64,000 nucleotides of DNA, taken from NCBI RefSeq assembly GCF_000425505.1, contig NZ_AUDO01000009.1, positions 186,001 through 250,000 of the forward strand, in the 5' to 3' direction. The notes below the pieces were generated by a model. It was given only the letters and a program-made list of their open reading frames with translations. It was not told where the DNA came from and made no database searches. Within the stretch, counting starts at the first letter, position 1. Every line of letters begins with the position of its first letter. Below are positions 26,035 through 34,539 of this stretch, in pieces. A program made the position numbers and the translations under genes. This DNA is from Flavobacterium frigidarium DSM 17623. GTDB lineage: Bacteria > Bacteroidota > Bacteroidia > Flavobacteriales > Flavobacteriaceae.

Positions 26035-27042
26035 ATGAGTACAGAGAAAGAAGCCAAATTAAAAGCCTTACAGTTAACACTGGATAAACTAGATAAAACG
26101 TACGGAAAAGGAACAGTAATGAAAATGGGGGACAAAGCCATTGTTGAAGTTGAGACAATTTCATCAGGGTCTTTAGGAATCGATTTAGCATTAGGTGTAA
26201 ACGGGTATCCAAGAGGTAGAATCATCGAAATTTACGGACCAGAATCTTCTGGAAAGACGACTTTAACTTTGCACGCAATCGCTGAGGCTCAAAAAGCAGG
26301 TGGAATTGCTGCATTTATTGATGCTGAACACGCATTTGATAGAAGCTACGCTGAAAAATTAGGTGTAGATATCGAAAATTTAATTATATCACAACCTGAT
26401 AATGGAGAGCAAGCACTTGAAATTGCTGAAAACTTAATTCGTTCAGGAGCAATTGATATTGTTGTAATTGACTCGGTGGCTGCCTTAACTCCAAAAAGTG
26501 AAATTGAAGGAGAAATGGGAGATTCTAAAATGGGACTTCACGCTAGATTAATGTCACAAGCGTTAAGAAAACTAACAGGATCTATTAGTAAAACAAACTG
26601 TACTGTTTTCTTTATCAACCAGTTGAGGGAGAAAATTGGTGTAATGTTTGGAAATCCAGAAACTACAACTGGAGGTAACGCCTTGAAATTCTACGCATCT
26701 GTACGTTTAGATATTCGTCGTTCTACTCAAATTAAAGATGGAGACAACGTGATAGGAAATAGAACTAAGGTTAAGGTTGTTAAAAACAAAGTAGCGCCAC
26801 CATTTAAAATCGCTGAATTTGATATCATGTACGGTGAAGGAGTTTCAAAAACTGGAGAGATTTTAGATCTTGCTGTAGAGTTTGAAATCGTTAAAAAGGC
26901 GGGATCTTGGTTTAGCTACGGTGAAACAAAATTAGGTCAAGGACGCGATGCTGTGAAATCTTTAATTAAAGATAACCCAGAATTAGCTGAAGAACTAGAA
27001 GTAAAAATTAAAGAAAGAATCAAAGAGTTAGCCGATGCTTAA
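26035..27042 (+). CDS. recA: Recombinase RecA
   Basis: 335 residues from ATG 26035; an in-frame ATG 24 bases upstream would add a Lys/Glu-rich octapeptide not usual for the family, so the shorter start is preferred. The Walker A motif GPESSGKT, the RecA signature [14 protein letters not shown] and the loop L2-type segment with [22 protein letters not shown] are intact. The protein forms filaments on single-stranded DNA, promotes strand exchange and triggers the SOS response. It has its own upstream region with small palindromes and a strong terminator, so it is a single-gene unit. Confidence 0.99.
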   Translation: MSTEKEAKLKALQLTLDKLDKTYGKGTVMKMGDKAIVEVETISSGSLGIDLALGVNGYPRGRIIEIYGPESSGKTTLTLHAIAEAQKAGGIAAFIDAEHAFDRSYAEKLGVDIENLIISQPDNGEQALEIAENLIRSGAIDIVVIDSVAALTPKSEIEGEMGDSKMGLHARLMSQALRKLTGSISKTNCTVFFINQLREKIGVMFGNPETTTGGNALKFYASVRLDIRRSTQIKDGDNVIGNRTKVKVVKNKVAPPFKIAEFDIMYGEGVSKTGEILDLAVEFEIVKKAGSWFSYGETKLGQGRDAVKSLIKDNPELAEELEVKIKERIKELADA

Positions 27043-27064
27043 CATTTTGTAATCATACATTTTT

Positions 27065-27098
27065 AAAATTCCCGGATGAAAATTCGGGAATTTTTTTT
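27065..27098 (+). terminator. recA terminator
   Basis: A perfect 10-base stem (27065-27074 with 27085-27094), a 10-base loop and a run of eight T lie 22 bases past the recA stop. Confidence 0.95.
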
Positions 27099-27290
27099 AT
27101 AATATATTTTGTCGATTTTAGTTTAAATCTAATTTTTATTCGAAAATAATTAAAACTTAATAATCTCATTTTCAAAAACTATGATACTTAAAATTAGTTA
27201 TTATGCGCTTTTTTTCGAAAATTAAAATTAGTAATTCCACAGGTTTTTAGCCAAGAACACTTTTTAACTCATTATTTTTTTAATGGCGAC

Positions 27291-27316
27291 GCAACCTTTT
27301 AAAATATAAAGTATCT
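27291..27316 (+). promoter_or_regulatory. Candidate ECF-sigma promoter of the lipoprotein-sigma operon
   Basis: GCAACC (27291-27296) is followed after 14 bases by GTATCT (27311-27316), about 50 bases before the lipoprotein ATG. It departs from the TAnnTTTG pattern. A GCAACC/gTATCT pair is, from memory, what one sees before Bacteroidota ECF sigma operons, so self-control by the sigma factor encoded in this operon is plausible. The preceding part of this 320-base gap (27099-27290) is AT-rich and shows nothing else. Confidence 0.4.
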
Positions 27317-27363
27317 ATAGAAAAGATGCATCTTATTTTAATTACTAATTTTAAAAATCAATC

Positions 27364-27777
27364 ATGAAAAAATTACTTTTATTTCTAGCCATTATTACCA
27401 CACTATCAAGTTGCAGCTTAGACAACGACAATACTAACTCATACAGTTATCAAGTATTGCCAGTTGCCAGTTATGTACTTCCTGAGAGTTATAAAGTGGG
27501 CGAAACCTATGAAATTACTCTTAAATATCAACGCCCTACGCCTTGTTACATTTTTCAAGGAATATACTATGATATCAAAGATAATACACGAACTATTGCT
27601 ATTCAAACCATGACTGATGACAATCAAGTGTGTACTGATGTACTTCCAGAATTATCTGAAGCTAAATTCAATTTTAAACCAACTACTACAGGTACTTTCA
27701 TTTTTAAATTTTATAAAGGAAAAGACGCAGAACAAAAAGATACCTTTGATGAAGTTGAATTTCAAGTTGTTGAATAA
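27364..27777 (+). CDS. Small lipoprotein of unknown function
   Basis: 137 residues. A Lys-Lys start, a hydrophobic core and the lipobox LSSC (about 14-17) show a lipoprotein. The mature part has about 120 residues and looks like one all-beta domain of immunoglobulin-like type (VGETYEITLKYQRPTPCYIFQG and TGTFIFKFYKG), with two cysteines that could form a disulfide. I do not recognise a named family. It is the first gene of an operon with an ECF sigma factor (11-base gap), so it may be a stress-induced envelope protein or a signal sensor. Confidence 0.75.
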   Translation: MKKLLLFLAIITTLSSCSLDNDNTNSYSYQVLPVASYVLPESYKVGETYEITLKYQRPTPCYIFQGIYYDIKDNTRTIAIQTMTDDNQVCTDVLPELSEAKFNFKPTTTGTFIFKFYKGKDAEQKDTFDEVEFQVVE

Positions 27778-27788
27778 AAAATAACTCT

Positions 27789-28331
27789 GTGATATTAGAT
27801 CAGCTAATAGAAGAATGTAAAAAGCACAATCCAAAAGCTCAGGAACAATTGTATCATTTGTTCTCTAAAAAGTTTTTTGGGTTGTGCTTAAAGTATTCCA
27901 GTAATTACGCTGATGCTCAAGATAATTTACAAGATGGTTTTATATTACTCTTTAAAAAAATAGAACAATTTTCTGGTAAAGGATCTTTTGAAGGATGGGC
28001 AAAAAGAGTGATGATCAATAATGCACTTCAAAAATTTAAAGGCGTTCGGTTTATGGAAGTACTTTCTGATGAGATTCCTGATGAGATTGTTACAATAGAA
28101 GAAGATAATGTACCACTCGATTATTTGATGAAAATCATTCAAGAACTCCCCGAGCAGTATAGAATTGTATTTAACCTATACGTTTTAGATGGCTATTCGC
28201 ATAAGGAAATAAGCGAAATGTTGCATCTATCTACAGGAACAACAAAATCAAATTTACATCGAGCACGACTCATTTTGAAAGAGAAATTAGAACACCGAAT
28301 AGAAACTAATATAGCATCATCGGCAGAATGA
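27789..28331 (+). CDS. ECF-family RNA polymerase sigma factor
   Basis: 180 residues from a GTG start; no ATG is available before residue 75, so the start looks right. Region 2 (about 16-85) shows DAQDNLQDGFILLFKKI, the core-binding part. Region 4 (about 112-165) contains LPEQYRIVFNLYVLDGYSHKEISEML, a typical helix-turn-helix for the -35 element. There is no extra C-terminal domain. The gene overlaps the next one by 4 bases (ATGA), the classic arrangement for a sigma factor and its partner regulator. Confidence 0.93.
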   Translation: MILDQLIEECKKHNPKAQEQLYHLFSKKFFGLCLKYSSNYADAQDNLQDGFILLFKKIEQFSGKGSFEGWAKRVMINNALQKFKGVRFMEVLSDEIPDEIVTIEEDNVPLDYLMKIIQELPEQYRIVFNLYVLDGYSHKEISEMLHLSTGTTKSNLHRARLILKEKLEHRIETNIASSAE

Positions 28332-29710
28332 AAGAGAACAAAAACATCGATCGATTATTTCAAGAAAAGCTCAAAGATTTTGAGGCAATTCCTGATGCTC
28401 AAACTTGGAACGCAATTTCTCAAGAATTACATAGTAAAAAGAAGAATCGTTTTATTATTCCAATATGGTTTCGCTATGCGGGAATCGCAGCCGTGTTTAT
28501 TTTGGGCTTTTTATTATTTAAAAATCAAGAAAGTGTGACAATCAACACTTCAAATGCTGTTGTTATTGAAGATGATACAGTCATAAATAAACCTATCAAA
28601 AACAATAGCACAGCGGTCGAAAATAAAGAAGCTGTAATATTTCAAGAAAATAATCAGGACAGTATCGCTGAAGTGGGTACTAGAAAAAACGCACAGCTAA
28701 TAGCAATTAAAAAATCAAAATCATCCAACGCAAAATACAGAGCTAGCAACTCGTTAAAACTAGCTGCTACTACTACTGAATTTTCGAATGAAAAAGACAA
28801 AAGCAAGGCGTTAGTAAACAGTTTAGCTGATGAAAAAACAGCTCAGGAAGCAGTTGGAAATTTGGATAAATTTGAGCAAAACAGAAACGAAGCAATCGCG
28901 TCAACAAAACCCACCGCTCTAGAAAATGAAGAATCTTTTATTCCTAATGCACTAGAAGAACTATTAAAAGCAAATACTGAAAACTCGAAAAAAGCAGTAG
29001 TACATACTAAAAAATGGGAAATATCGCCCAACGTTGCTCCTATTTACCTCAACGCTAACTCAGGTGGCTCACCTATTGACAGTGAATTGTCAAGTAACAC
29101 AAAAACTGCCGACAATACCATTAGCTATGGACTAGGAGTGAAATATGCTTTAAACGATAAAATTAAGATTCGTACCGGGATTAATAAAGTAATACTAGGG
29201 TACAACACTAATGATGTCTATTTTACAGCTGGATTAGCCTCAAATGCCATGTCAAACATTAGACAAAAAACAAGTGAACCTATCGAACTACAGAACGCTA
29301 CTACTTTCAACAATTTGTCACCATCTATAACTGCAGTTCAAAAGACGAATTTGGGTAATTTGAACCAGCTCATGGGATATTATGAAGTGCCATTTGAGAT
29401 TTCGTACGCCGTTGTCGATAGAAAAGTAGGAATCAATGTAATTGGGGGTTTTAGCACCTTGTTTTTAAATGAAAACGAAATTTCGTTAGTAACACCTCAA
29501 GCAAATACGGTTCTTGGAGAAGCTAGCAATTTAAATAAAGTGCATCTAAGTACAAATATTGGTTTGGGATTTAAATACCAATTCATGAAGTCCTTTCAGC
29601 TTAATTTTGAACCGATGTTAAAATACCAATTGAATACTTTTTCGAAAGATAACAACAATTTTCAACCAGTATTCATTGGCTTATATTCTGGAGTTAGTTA
29701 CCAATTTTAA
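28328..29710 (+). CDS. Sigma-partner protein: inner-membrane helix plus barrel-like C-terminus
   Basis: 460 residues. The first 45 are charged and cytoplasmic-like (FQEKLKDFEAIPDAQTWNAI), then comes one membrane helix (about 48-64), then a long low-complexity Lys/Ser/Asn/Ala-rich region (about 70-230). The C-terminal 200 residues look like strands of an outer-membrane barrel and end in Phe, as barrel proteins do (GLYSGVSYQF). The ATGA overlap with the ECF sigma gene suggests anti-sigma or sensor function. The combination is topologically odd if both parts are inserted. It ends 17 bases inside the convergent acyltransferase gene. Confidence 0.8.
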   Translation: MKENKNIDRLFQEKLKDFEAIPDAQTWNAISQELHSKKKNRFIIPIWFRYAGIAAVFILGFLLFKNQESVTINTSNAVVIEDDTVINKPIKNNSTAVENKEAVIFQENNQDSIAEVGTRKNAQLIAIKKSKSSNAKYRASNSLKLAATTTEFSNEKDKSKALVNSLADEKTAQEAVGNLDKFEQNRNEAIASTKPTALENEESFIPNALEELLKANTENSKKAVVHTKKWEISPNVAPIYLNANSGGSPIDSELSSNTKTADNTISYGLGVKYALNDKIKIRTGINKVILGYNTNDVYFTAGLASNAMSNIRQKTSEPIELQNATTFNNLSPSITAVQKTNLGNLNQLMGYYEVPFEISYAVVDRKVGINVIGGFSTLFLNENEISLVTPQANTVLGEASNLNKVHLSTNIGLGFKYQFMKSFQLNFEPMLKYQLNTFSKDNNNFQPVFIGLYSGVSYQF

Positions 29711-30440
29711 AATCGGTTAGTTTATTTAAAATCACCGCTCTTACTTCCTCTCTAATGTCTTTTCGATCTAAATTGGTTTTACCTTTTGTGTCAATAATTT
29801 TACCTACGTGAACACGCATTAATCCTGGGCTTCCGCTAAAAAAGGTAAAAGAAAAGCGCTTTTTATTATCTGGAAAAGTTACTGGAACGATAGGTATTTG
29901 ATGGTCAAGAGCCAGTCTAAAAGCACCATCTTTAAAAGAATCTAGCACAATAGACTCATCATTAGGAACGCCACCTTCAGGGAATATACACACGCTCAAG
30001 CCATTTTTTATACGTTTTTGTGCTTGGTTAAAAACCTCTAAGCGACTTTTTGAGGAATTTCGGTCCACAAGAATGCATGTTCGTTTATAGAAAAATCCAA
30101 ACAAAGGAATCTTAGATAATTCTTTTTTACCTACAAATACAAACGGATTTTTTATCACTGCTAGCATTAGCATAATATCAGTCATTGAAGTGTGATTAGC
30201 CACAATCATGTAACTTTTATTGGGATCTAAGGTCTCTTCACGTTCAATTTTATAATGAAATCCCATTCCGAAAAGAATGAATTTAGACCAAATCCTCGCC
30301 ATTTTAAAAAAATAAGGATAGCCTTTCTCTGAAAGAATAGATAGGATTAAAAAGGGCAACATAACCAAAATTGGAATTGCCATTACAACATAAAACCAAA
30401 CACGCCACAGGGTCCAAAAAATAATCTTAATTCCTTTCAT
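29694..30440 (-). CDS. Lysophospholipid acyltransferase (PlsC family, second paralogue)
   Basis: 248 residues with an N-terminal membrane anchor (VWFYVVMAIPILVMLPFLIL). The acyltransferase motifs are NHTSMTD and FPEGGVP; the first is canonical, and the second has Gly-Val-Pro in place of the usual Gly-Thr-Arg, which could affect substrate choice. It adds an acyl chain to lysophosphatidate or a related lipid. It is convergent with the sigma operon (17-base overlap at the 3' ends) and divergent from trpS. It differs clearly from the PlsC at 14665-15399. Confidence 0.9.
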   Translation of the reverse strand: MKGIKIIFWTLWRVWFYVVMAIPILVMLPFLILSILSEKGYPYFFKMARIWSKFILFGMGFHYKIEREETLDPNKSYMIVANHTSMTDIMLMLAVIKNPFVFVGKKELSKIPLFGFFYKRTCILVDRNSSKSRLEVFNQAQKRIKNGLSVCIFPEGGVPNDESIVLDSFKDGAFRLALDHQIPIVPVTFPDNKKRFSFTFFSGSPGLMRVHVGKIIDTKGKTNLDRKDIREEVRAVILNKLTDFKIGN

Positions 30441-30693
30441 GTGCCCAAAAATAAGGAAACAAAAGTTATTATAATTACAAAATTTGGATTGACAAGCATT
30501 TTTTAGGTTTCGTCAAAGCAACTTGATTCATTTTTAGATGTCCAATTGCATTATAGTATTATCGTGTAAAAAATTAAATTTGGAGAAATGTGGAAGTGGC
30601 TCAAGGAAAACTTATAAAAGAAGGCTAAGTTTTTAAATTTTAGAACTAAAAAAGAAAAAACTTTGCGAACTTTGCCTTCAAGAAAAAAATACA

Positions 30694-31671
30694 ATGGCAA
30701 AAATACTTACTGGTGTTCAAAGTACAGGGACACCTCATCTAGGCAATTTATTGGGAGCAATTATTCCAGCGATTAAATTATCAAAGGATCCTAAAAACGA
30801 ATCATTTTTATTTATAGCTGATTTACATTCGATTACTCAAATAAAAAACGGAGAAACTTTAAGAACAAATACTTATAGCACTGCAGCAGCTTGGCTTGCA
30901 TGTGGACTAGATGTTAATAAAGTGGTTTTTTATAGACAATCAGATGTGCCTCAAACTGCAGAATTATCTTGGTACTTAAGCTGTTTTTTCCCTTTTCAAC
31001 GTTTAACATTGGCGCATTCTTTTAAGGATAAGTCGGATCGTTTAGACGATGTAAATGCAGGATTATTTTCTTACCCCATGTTGATGGCAGCAGATATTTT
31101 ACTTTATGACGCAGAGTTAGTACCCGTGGGAAAAGACCAATTACAACATTTAGAAATTACCCGTGATGTTGCGTCTCGTTTTAATCACCAAATGGGTGAA
31201 ACATTTGTCATTCCTGTAGCTAAGATTCAAGAAGACAGTATGTTGATTCCAGGGACAAATGGTGGAAAAATGAGTAAGTCGGCAAATAATTTGATTAATA
31301 TATTTCTTGATGATAAAGCATTGCGCAAGCAAGTAATGTCTATAGAAACAGATAGTACGCCACTAGAAGACCCAAAAAACCCAAATACTTGCAATGCTTT
31401 TGCAATTTATTCCTTAATGGCAAGTGAAGAGCAATTAGCAGCGATGCGTGCGAATTATGAAGGCGGAAACTACGGATACGGTCACGCCAAACAAGCATTG
31501 TTTGAATTAATTTGTGAGACTTTCAAAACAGAGAGAGAAAAGTACAATTACTACATCAACAACCTTCCAGAAGTAGACGCTTTATTAAAAATTGGTGCTA
31601 AAAAAGCATCGTTAGTTGCTGATGGTGTGCTTGCAAAAGTAAGAGTAAAATTAGGTTTTGAAGCGCTTTAG
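30694..31671 (+). CDS. trpS: Tryptophan-tRNA ligase
   Basis: 325 residues, the standard length. The class I signatures are present: a HIGH-type motif in GTPHLGNLLG near residue 11-20, and KMSKS in GGKMSKSANN. It charges tRNA-Trp in the cytoplasm. The upstream gap contains a GAACTTTG stretch that only partly fits the -7 consensus. The last 161 bases of this gene occur again, 96% identical, at 34064-34224, so the 3' end of the gene has been involved in a duplication or import event. The gene itself is full length. Confidence 0.97.
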   Translation: MAKILTGVQSTGTPHLGNLLGAIIPAIKLSKDPKNESFLFIADLHSITQIKNGETLRTNTYSTAAAWLACGLDVNKVVFYRQSDVPQTAELSWYLSCFFPFQRLTLAHSFKDKSDRLDDVNAGLFSYPMLMAADILLYDAELVPVGKDQLQHLEITRDVASRFNHQMGETFVIPVAKIQEDSMLIPGTNGGKMSKSANNLINIFLDDKALRKQVMSIETDSTPLEDPKNPNTCNAFAIYSLMASEEQLAAMRANYEGGNYGYGHAKQALFELICETFKTEREKYNYYINNLPEVDALLKIGAKKASLVADGVLAKVRVKLGFEAL

Positions 31672-31679
31672 AATAGTAT
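31511..31679 (+). repeat. Direct repeat copy A: 3' end of trpS
   Basis: 169 bases including the last 161 of trpS and 8 bases beyond the stop. Compared with copy B (34064-34232) I count seven substitutions and no gaps: four synonymous codon changes, the stop TAG/TAA, and two amino-acid changes (Asn/Ser and Gly/Ser). The mostly silent differences suggest that the copies diverged while under selection as real trpS ends. Confidence 0.95.
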
Positions 31680-31686
31680 AAAAGTC

Positions 31687-31744
31687 AAATCGCAAATTCG
31701 CAGCTTATTTATGTTTTAAATAATTTACGAATTTGCGATTTATT
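31687..31744 (+). terminator. Terminator after trpS (copy A side)
   Basis: A perfect 14-base stem (31687-31700 with 31728-31741) with a 27-base AT-rich loop and a short T-containing tail lies 15 bases past the trpS stop. Its sequence is unlike the terminator behind copy B. Confidence 0.7.
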
Positions 31745-31923
31745 TGTGTTTACGAGTAATGCTATCAAAAACTTTCTCAAGAAAACATCAGTCCACAACC
31801 ATTCATTTCAGATTTAAAACATTCCTGAAAAATCATTAAAAGTGGGTATTGTGATTCCGTGCTAGGAACCGTTACTTTGTTAGCAAAAGTATTAAAAAAT
31901 TACTTTAACTTTAAAAACTGATC

Positions 31924-33373
31924 ATGAACCAAACGCAAGCTAGTCAAGGTTAAGCCATTTGGCAACTTCTTGCTCGCATTAATCATGTCACTTACATTCA
32001 CTAACTGTCAAGTAGAAGAAGAGACTATTAAAAACCAAGCTAGCATTGAAACTGTAAGCGTGTTAGAAGCGATTTCATTTCTACGAGAAAACAATGTAAC
32101 TACTTCGTCGCAAACAGGAAAATAAATAACACTACAACCTCATTTCGATCAGATTTCGCAAGAAAAAATCACCTATACTAATCAGTTGTTAACGGTAATT
32201 CCAATTATAAATAAACAGGAAAAAGCAAGCAGTAGAATTCTATTATTAAAGATAGAAAAAGAACTAAAATCAGTAGCTTTTACGATGTACCCAGACGACA
32301 ACACTACTACTGCATCATTTATTGGAAAAATACTAATGCAAAACTTAAATGGTTCATTCATCAATGGATATAAAGTAAAAGAGGGCATTATTATTGCCCA
32401 ATATATCAAGAAAAATCAAAACACTGCCATCACAAGTAAAGATATAATTATTGATGGTGTTACTTTTACTGATTATGACGTTGTGATTGTCACAAACTAT
32501 TACCACAATCCTAGAAATTCCATAAACTTTATGTCATTGTATACTGGTTTTGCTGACACCGGATCTGAGAGTGATGGCTCCAGTATGAATTGGGACTATG
32601 GAAATGGTGGCGGTGGAGGTGGTCCAGTAACACCAACAGATGAAGATGAAGATGAAGATGAAGATGAAGATGAAGATGAAGGTGTAGCAAACTATATAGA
32701 AGACAATATTGATGACTCTGAACTAGATGAATGTACTAAAGCTATTCTTGAAAAACTTAAAAAATTAACTCATAGTGATATTGCCTGTATATTTGAGAAA
32801 TTTGGAACCCCAACTGACGGAACTTATAATATAAAAATAGTCTTAGGAAATCCTAATGACATGAGTTCTCTTGCACAAACTGAAACAATTAGTAAAAATA
32901 ATTATCTAATAACAATAAGTGAAGCATATATAAAAGGCACACCCAATAATCCTATTCGACCTACCGATTTATCGATAGCAGCAGTGCTAATTCATGAATT
33001 AATACATGCACATTTCAAAGCTCTATTTGACGATTTTCATAACAATGGAGATACATGCGCTTACGATAATTATGACTGTTTGTATGCAAAATATGCAACA
33101 AAAAATTATGTTGGAAAAATTGATGCACAACATGCACAAATGTTTGAAAACTATGTTCCTATAATAGCGGCAATTTTGCAGGAATTTAAACCTGGTTCAT
33201 CATCACAATTTTACGATGATATTGCAATGTCAACTTTGTTTGGTTTACAATACTTTGACGACAAGTACCCAAAAGGAGGTATAAAAAGAACTAGAATAGA
33301 AAATAATCGAATTTCTGAAGATAGTAATACTCCTAGAGGAGAAGCAACTCCTAAAGGAACTGCGTGTAAGTAA
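31924..33373 (+). pseudogene. Broken lipoprotein gene with HExxH metallopeptidase-like domain
   Basis: Reading frame 31946-33373 encodes a hydrophobic lipoprotein leader (LLALIMSLTFTNC), but two lesions interrupt it. The ATG at 31924 is out of frame; one extra base after ATGAA would restore Met-Lys-Thr-Lys-Arg-Lys-Leu-Val in frame. An in-frame TAA lies at 32123-32125. The open part from 32186 (396 codons, TTG first) has an N-terminal domain of about 140 residues, a Gly6 run, a (Asp-Glu)7 run, and a C-terminal domain with the zinc motif HELIH (codons 32993-33007) plus a later QHAQMFENY that may supply another ligand. It resembles multi-copy flavobacterial lipoproteins with variable C-terminal domains, from memory. 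Confidence 0.75.
32639..32680 (+). repeat. Hexanucleotide tandem repeat (GATGAA)7
   Basis: Seven perfect copies of GATGAA encode an Asp-Glu run just after a Gly-rich linker. The unit is a multiple of three, so length changes would alter the linker but not the frame. Confidence 0.95.
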
Positions 33374-33384
33374 ATTTTAAAAAT

Positions 33385-33984
33385 ATGAAAAAAATAATCT
33401 ATTTAACTTTCAGTTTATTATTACTCTCTTGTACCTCTTCTAAAATAGAAAAGAGGGTTTTAAATAGTTTTATAAGTGAAAAGTTTTCAAATACACAAGA
33501 TATCAGCGTATTAGTGAAACAACCAATTAATCGAACGCTACCTTTGTATTTTTATGAGAAAGCGTATCAAGATAAAGATATTCGTTTGGGAGAAAAAATA
33601 AGAATTAGGGCGAACTCAAACCCTCCTTTCGAATGGCCGGTTTCTATTATAGATATTGAAAAATTAAAAGAAAAATATACAAATGACACTGTCAATCAAT
33701 TATGGAAAAAAAAAGATTTTAAAAGACTTAAATTTGATTTAGCTGACACAAAAAATATTAATATACACGGGACTGCCCTATTTGAAAAGCATTTTGGTAA
33801 TAAATTGCTGGAAATATCAAGGCCAATAATAACTACAAATAATAAATATGCATTCTTGTTCTTTAGAACGTTTAACATTGGTATTTATTTTGGACATACA
33901 ACACAAGGTGCAGTATTAATGAAAAATGTAAATGGAGATTGGAAAACGATGGAAACATATTCAGAATTTGACATAATTTATTAA
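33385..33984 (+). CDS. Small lipoprotein following the HExxH gene (possible immunity-type partner)
   Basis: 199 residues. The signal peptide ends in the lipobox LLSC (about 13-16). No family is recognised. The body mixes charged helix and strand, with a C-terminal half rich in aromatic residues (YAFLFFRTFNIGIYFGH and NGDWKTMETYSEFDIIY). The ORF starts 11 bases after the HExxH gene and is intact, unlike that gene. A small lipoprotein placed directly behind a variable-domain lipoprotein fits the layout of toxin/immunity pairs, but the sequence itself gives no proof. It is followed by the second trpS 3' end. Confidence 0.7.
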   Translation: MKKIIYLTFSLLLLSCTSSKIEKRVLNSFISEKFSNTQDISVLVKQPINRTLPLYFYEKAYQDKDIRLGEKIRIRANSNPPFEWPVSIIDIEKLKEKYTNDTVNQLWKKKDFKRLKFDLADTKNINIHGTALFEKHFGNKLLEISRPIITTNNKYAFLFFRTFNIGIYFGHTTQGAVLMKNVNGDWKTMETYSEFDIIY

Positions 33985-34063
33985 AATAATTATTCATATA
34001 GACGTATTCTAATTTAAAAGTAGGGCGGATCTAAACTTATTTTTCATCAAAAGCTAACAGGGC

Positions 34064-34232
34064 TTTGTGAGACTTTCAAAACAGAAAGAGAAAAGTACAG
34101 TTACTACATCAACAACCTTCCTGAAGTAGACGCTTTATTAAAAATTGGTGCTAAAAAAGCATCATTAGTTGCTGATGGTGTGCTTGCAAAAGTAAGAGTA
34201 AAACTAAGTTTTGAAGCGCTTTAAAATAGTAT
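34064..34232 (+). repeat. Direct repeat copy B: truncated trpS 3' end
   Basis: This fragment encodes the last 53 residues of TrpS in frame up to TAA (34222-34224) but has no start, so it cannot be a gene. It lies 2.55 kb downstream of copy A in the same orientation. A strong terminator follows at 34247-34278. The left part of this 555-base gap (33985-34063) holds nothing I recognise; the right part (34282-34511) is AT-rich and leads to the next promoter box. Confidence 0.95.
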
Positions 34233-34246
34233 TTTAAATTATATTG

Positions 34247-34281
34247 AACCCCTTTCTATTTTCGGATAGAAAGGGGTTTAT
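34247..34281 (+). terminator. Strong terminator behind trpS copy B
   Basis: A perfect 13-base stem (34247-34259 with 34266-34278), a 6-base loop and a T-containing tail. It may be the ancestral trpS terminator displaced together with the old 3' end. Confidence 0.85.
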
Positions 34282-34511
34282 TGTTTAAGGTTAAGTTGTG
34301 TTTGAGACAAGTTCTAATGGAGAATTTAATTAAACGATTGGTTGTGTAAATCCCTTGTAAGATCATTACATCTGTAATTTTTTAAATAGTACTATTATTA
34401 AAATTAGCATCTTGAATTTACACTTTTCAGATTTATAAATATTGATAATAGAACCATTCTTAATATAATCACAATTTTAAGAGGCTAACTATGTTATTGT
34501 AAACCAATTGT

Positions 34512-34519
34512 TATTTTTG
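34512..34519 (+). promoter_or_regulatory. -7 box of the two-component operon
   Basis: TATTTTTG fits TAnnTTTG, 20 bases before the response regulator ATG. A TTG occurs 12 bases upstream, which is shorter than the usual -33 spacing. Confidence 0.45.
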
Positions 34520-34539
34520 TAAATAATACCTCAACTTTT

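Noticed and set aside
32639-32680. (GATGAA)7 as a phase-variation switch
   Set aside because: The unit is six bases, so gain or loss keeps the frame; it can only change linker length.
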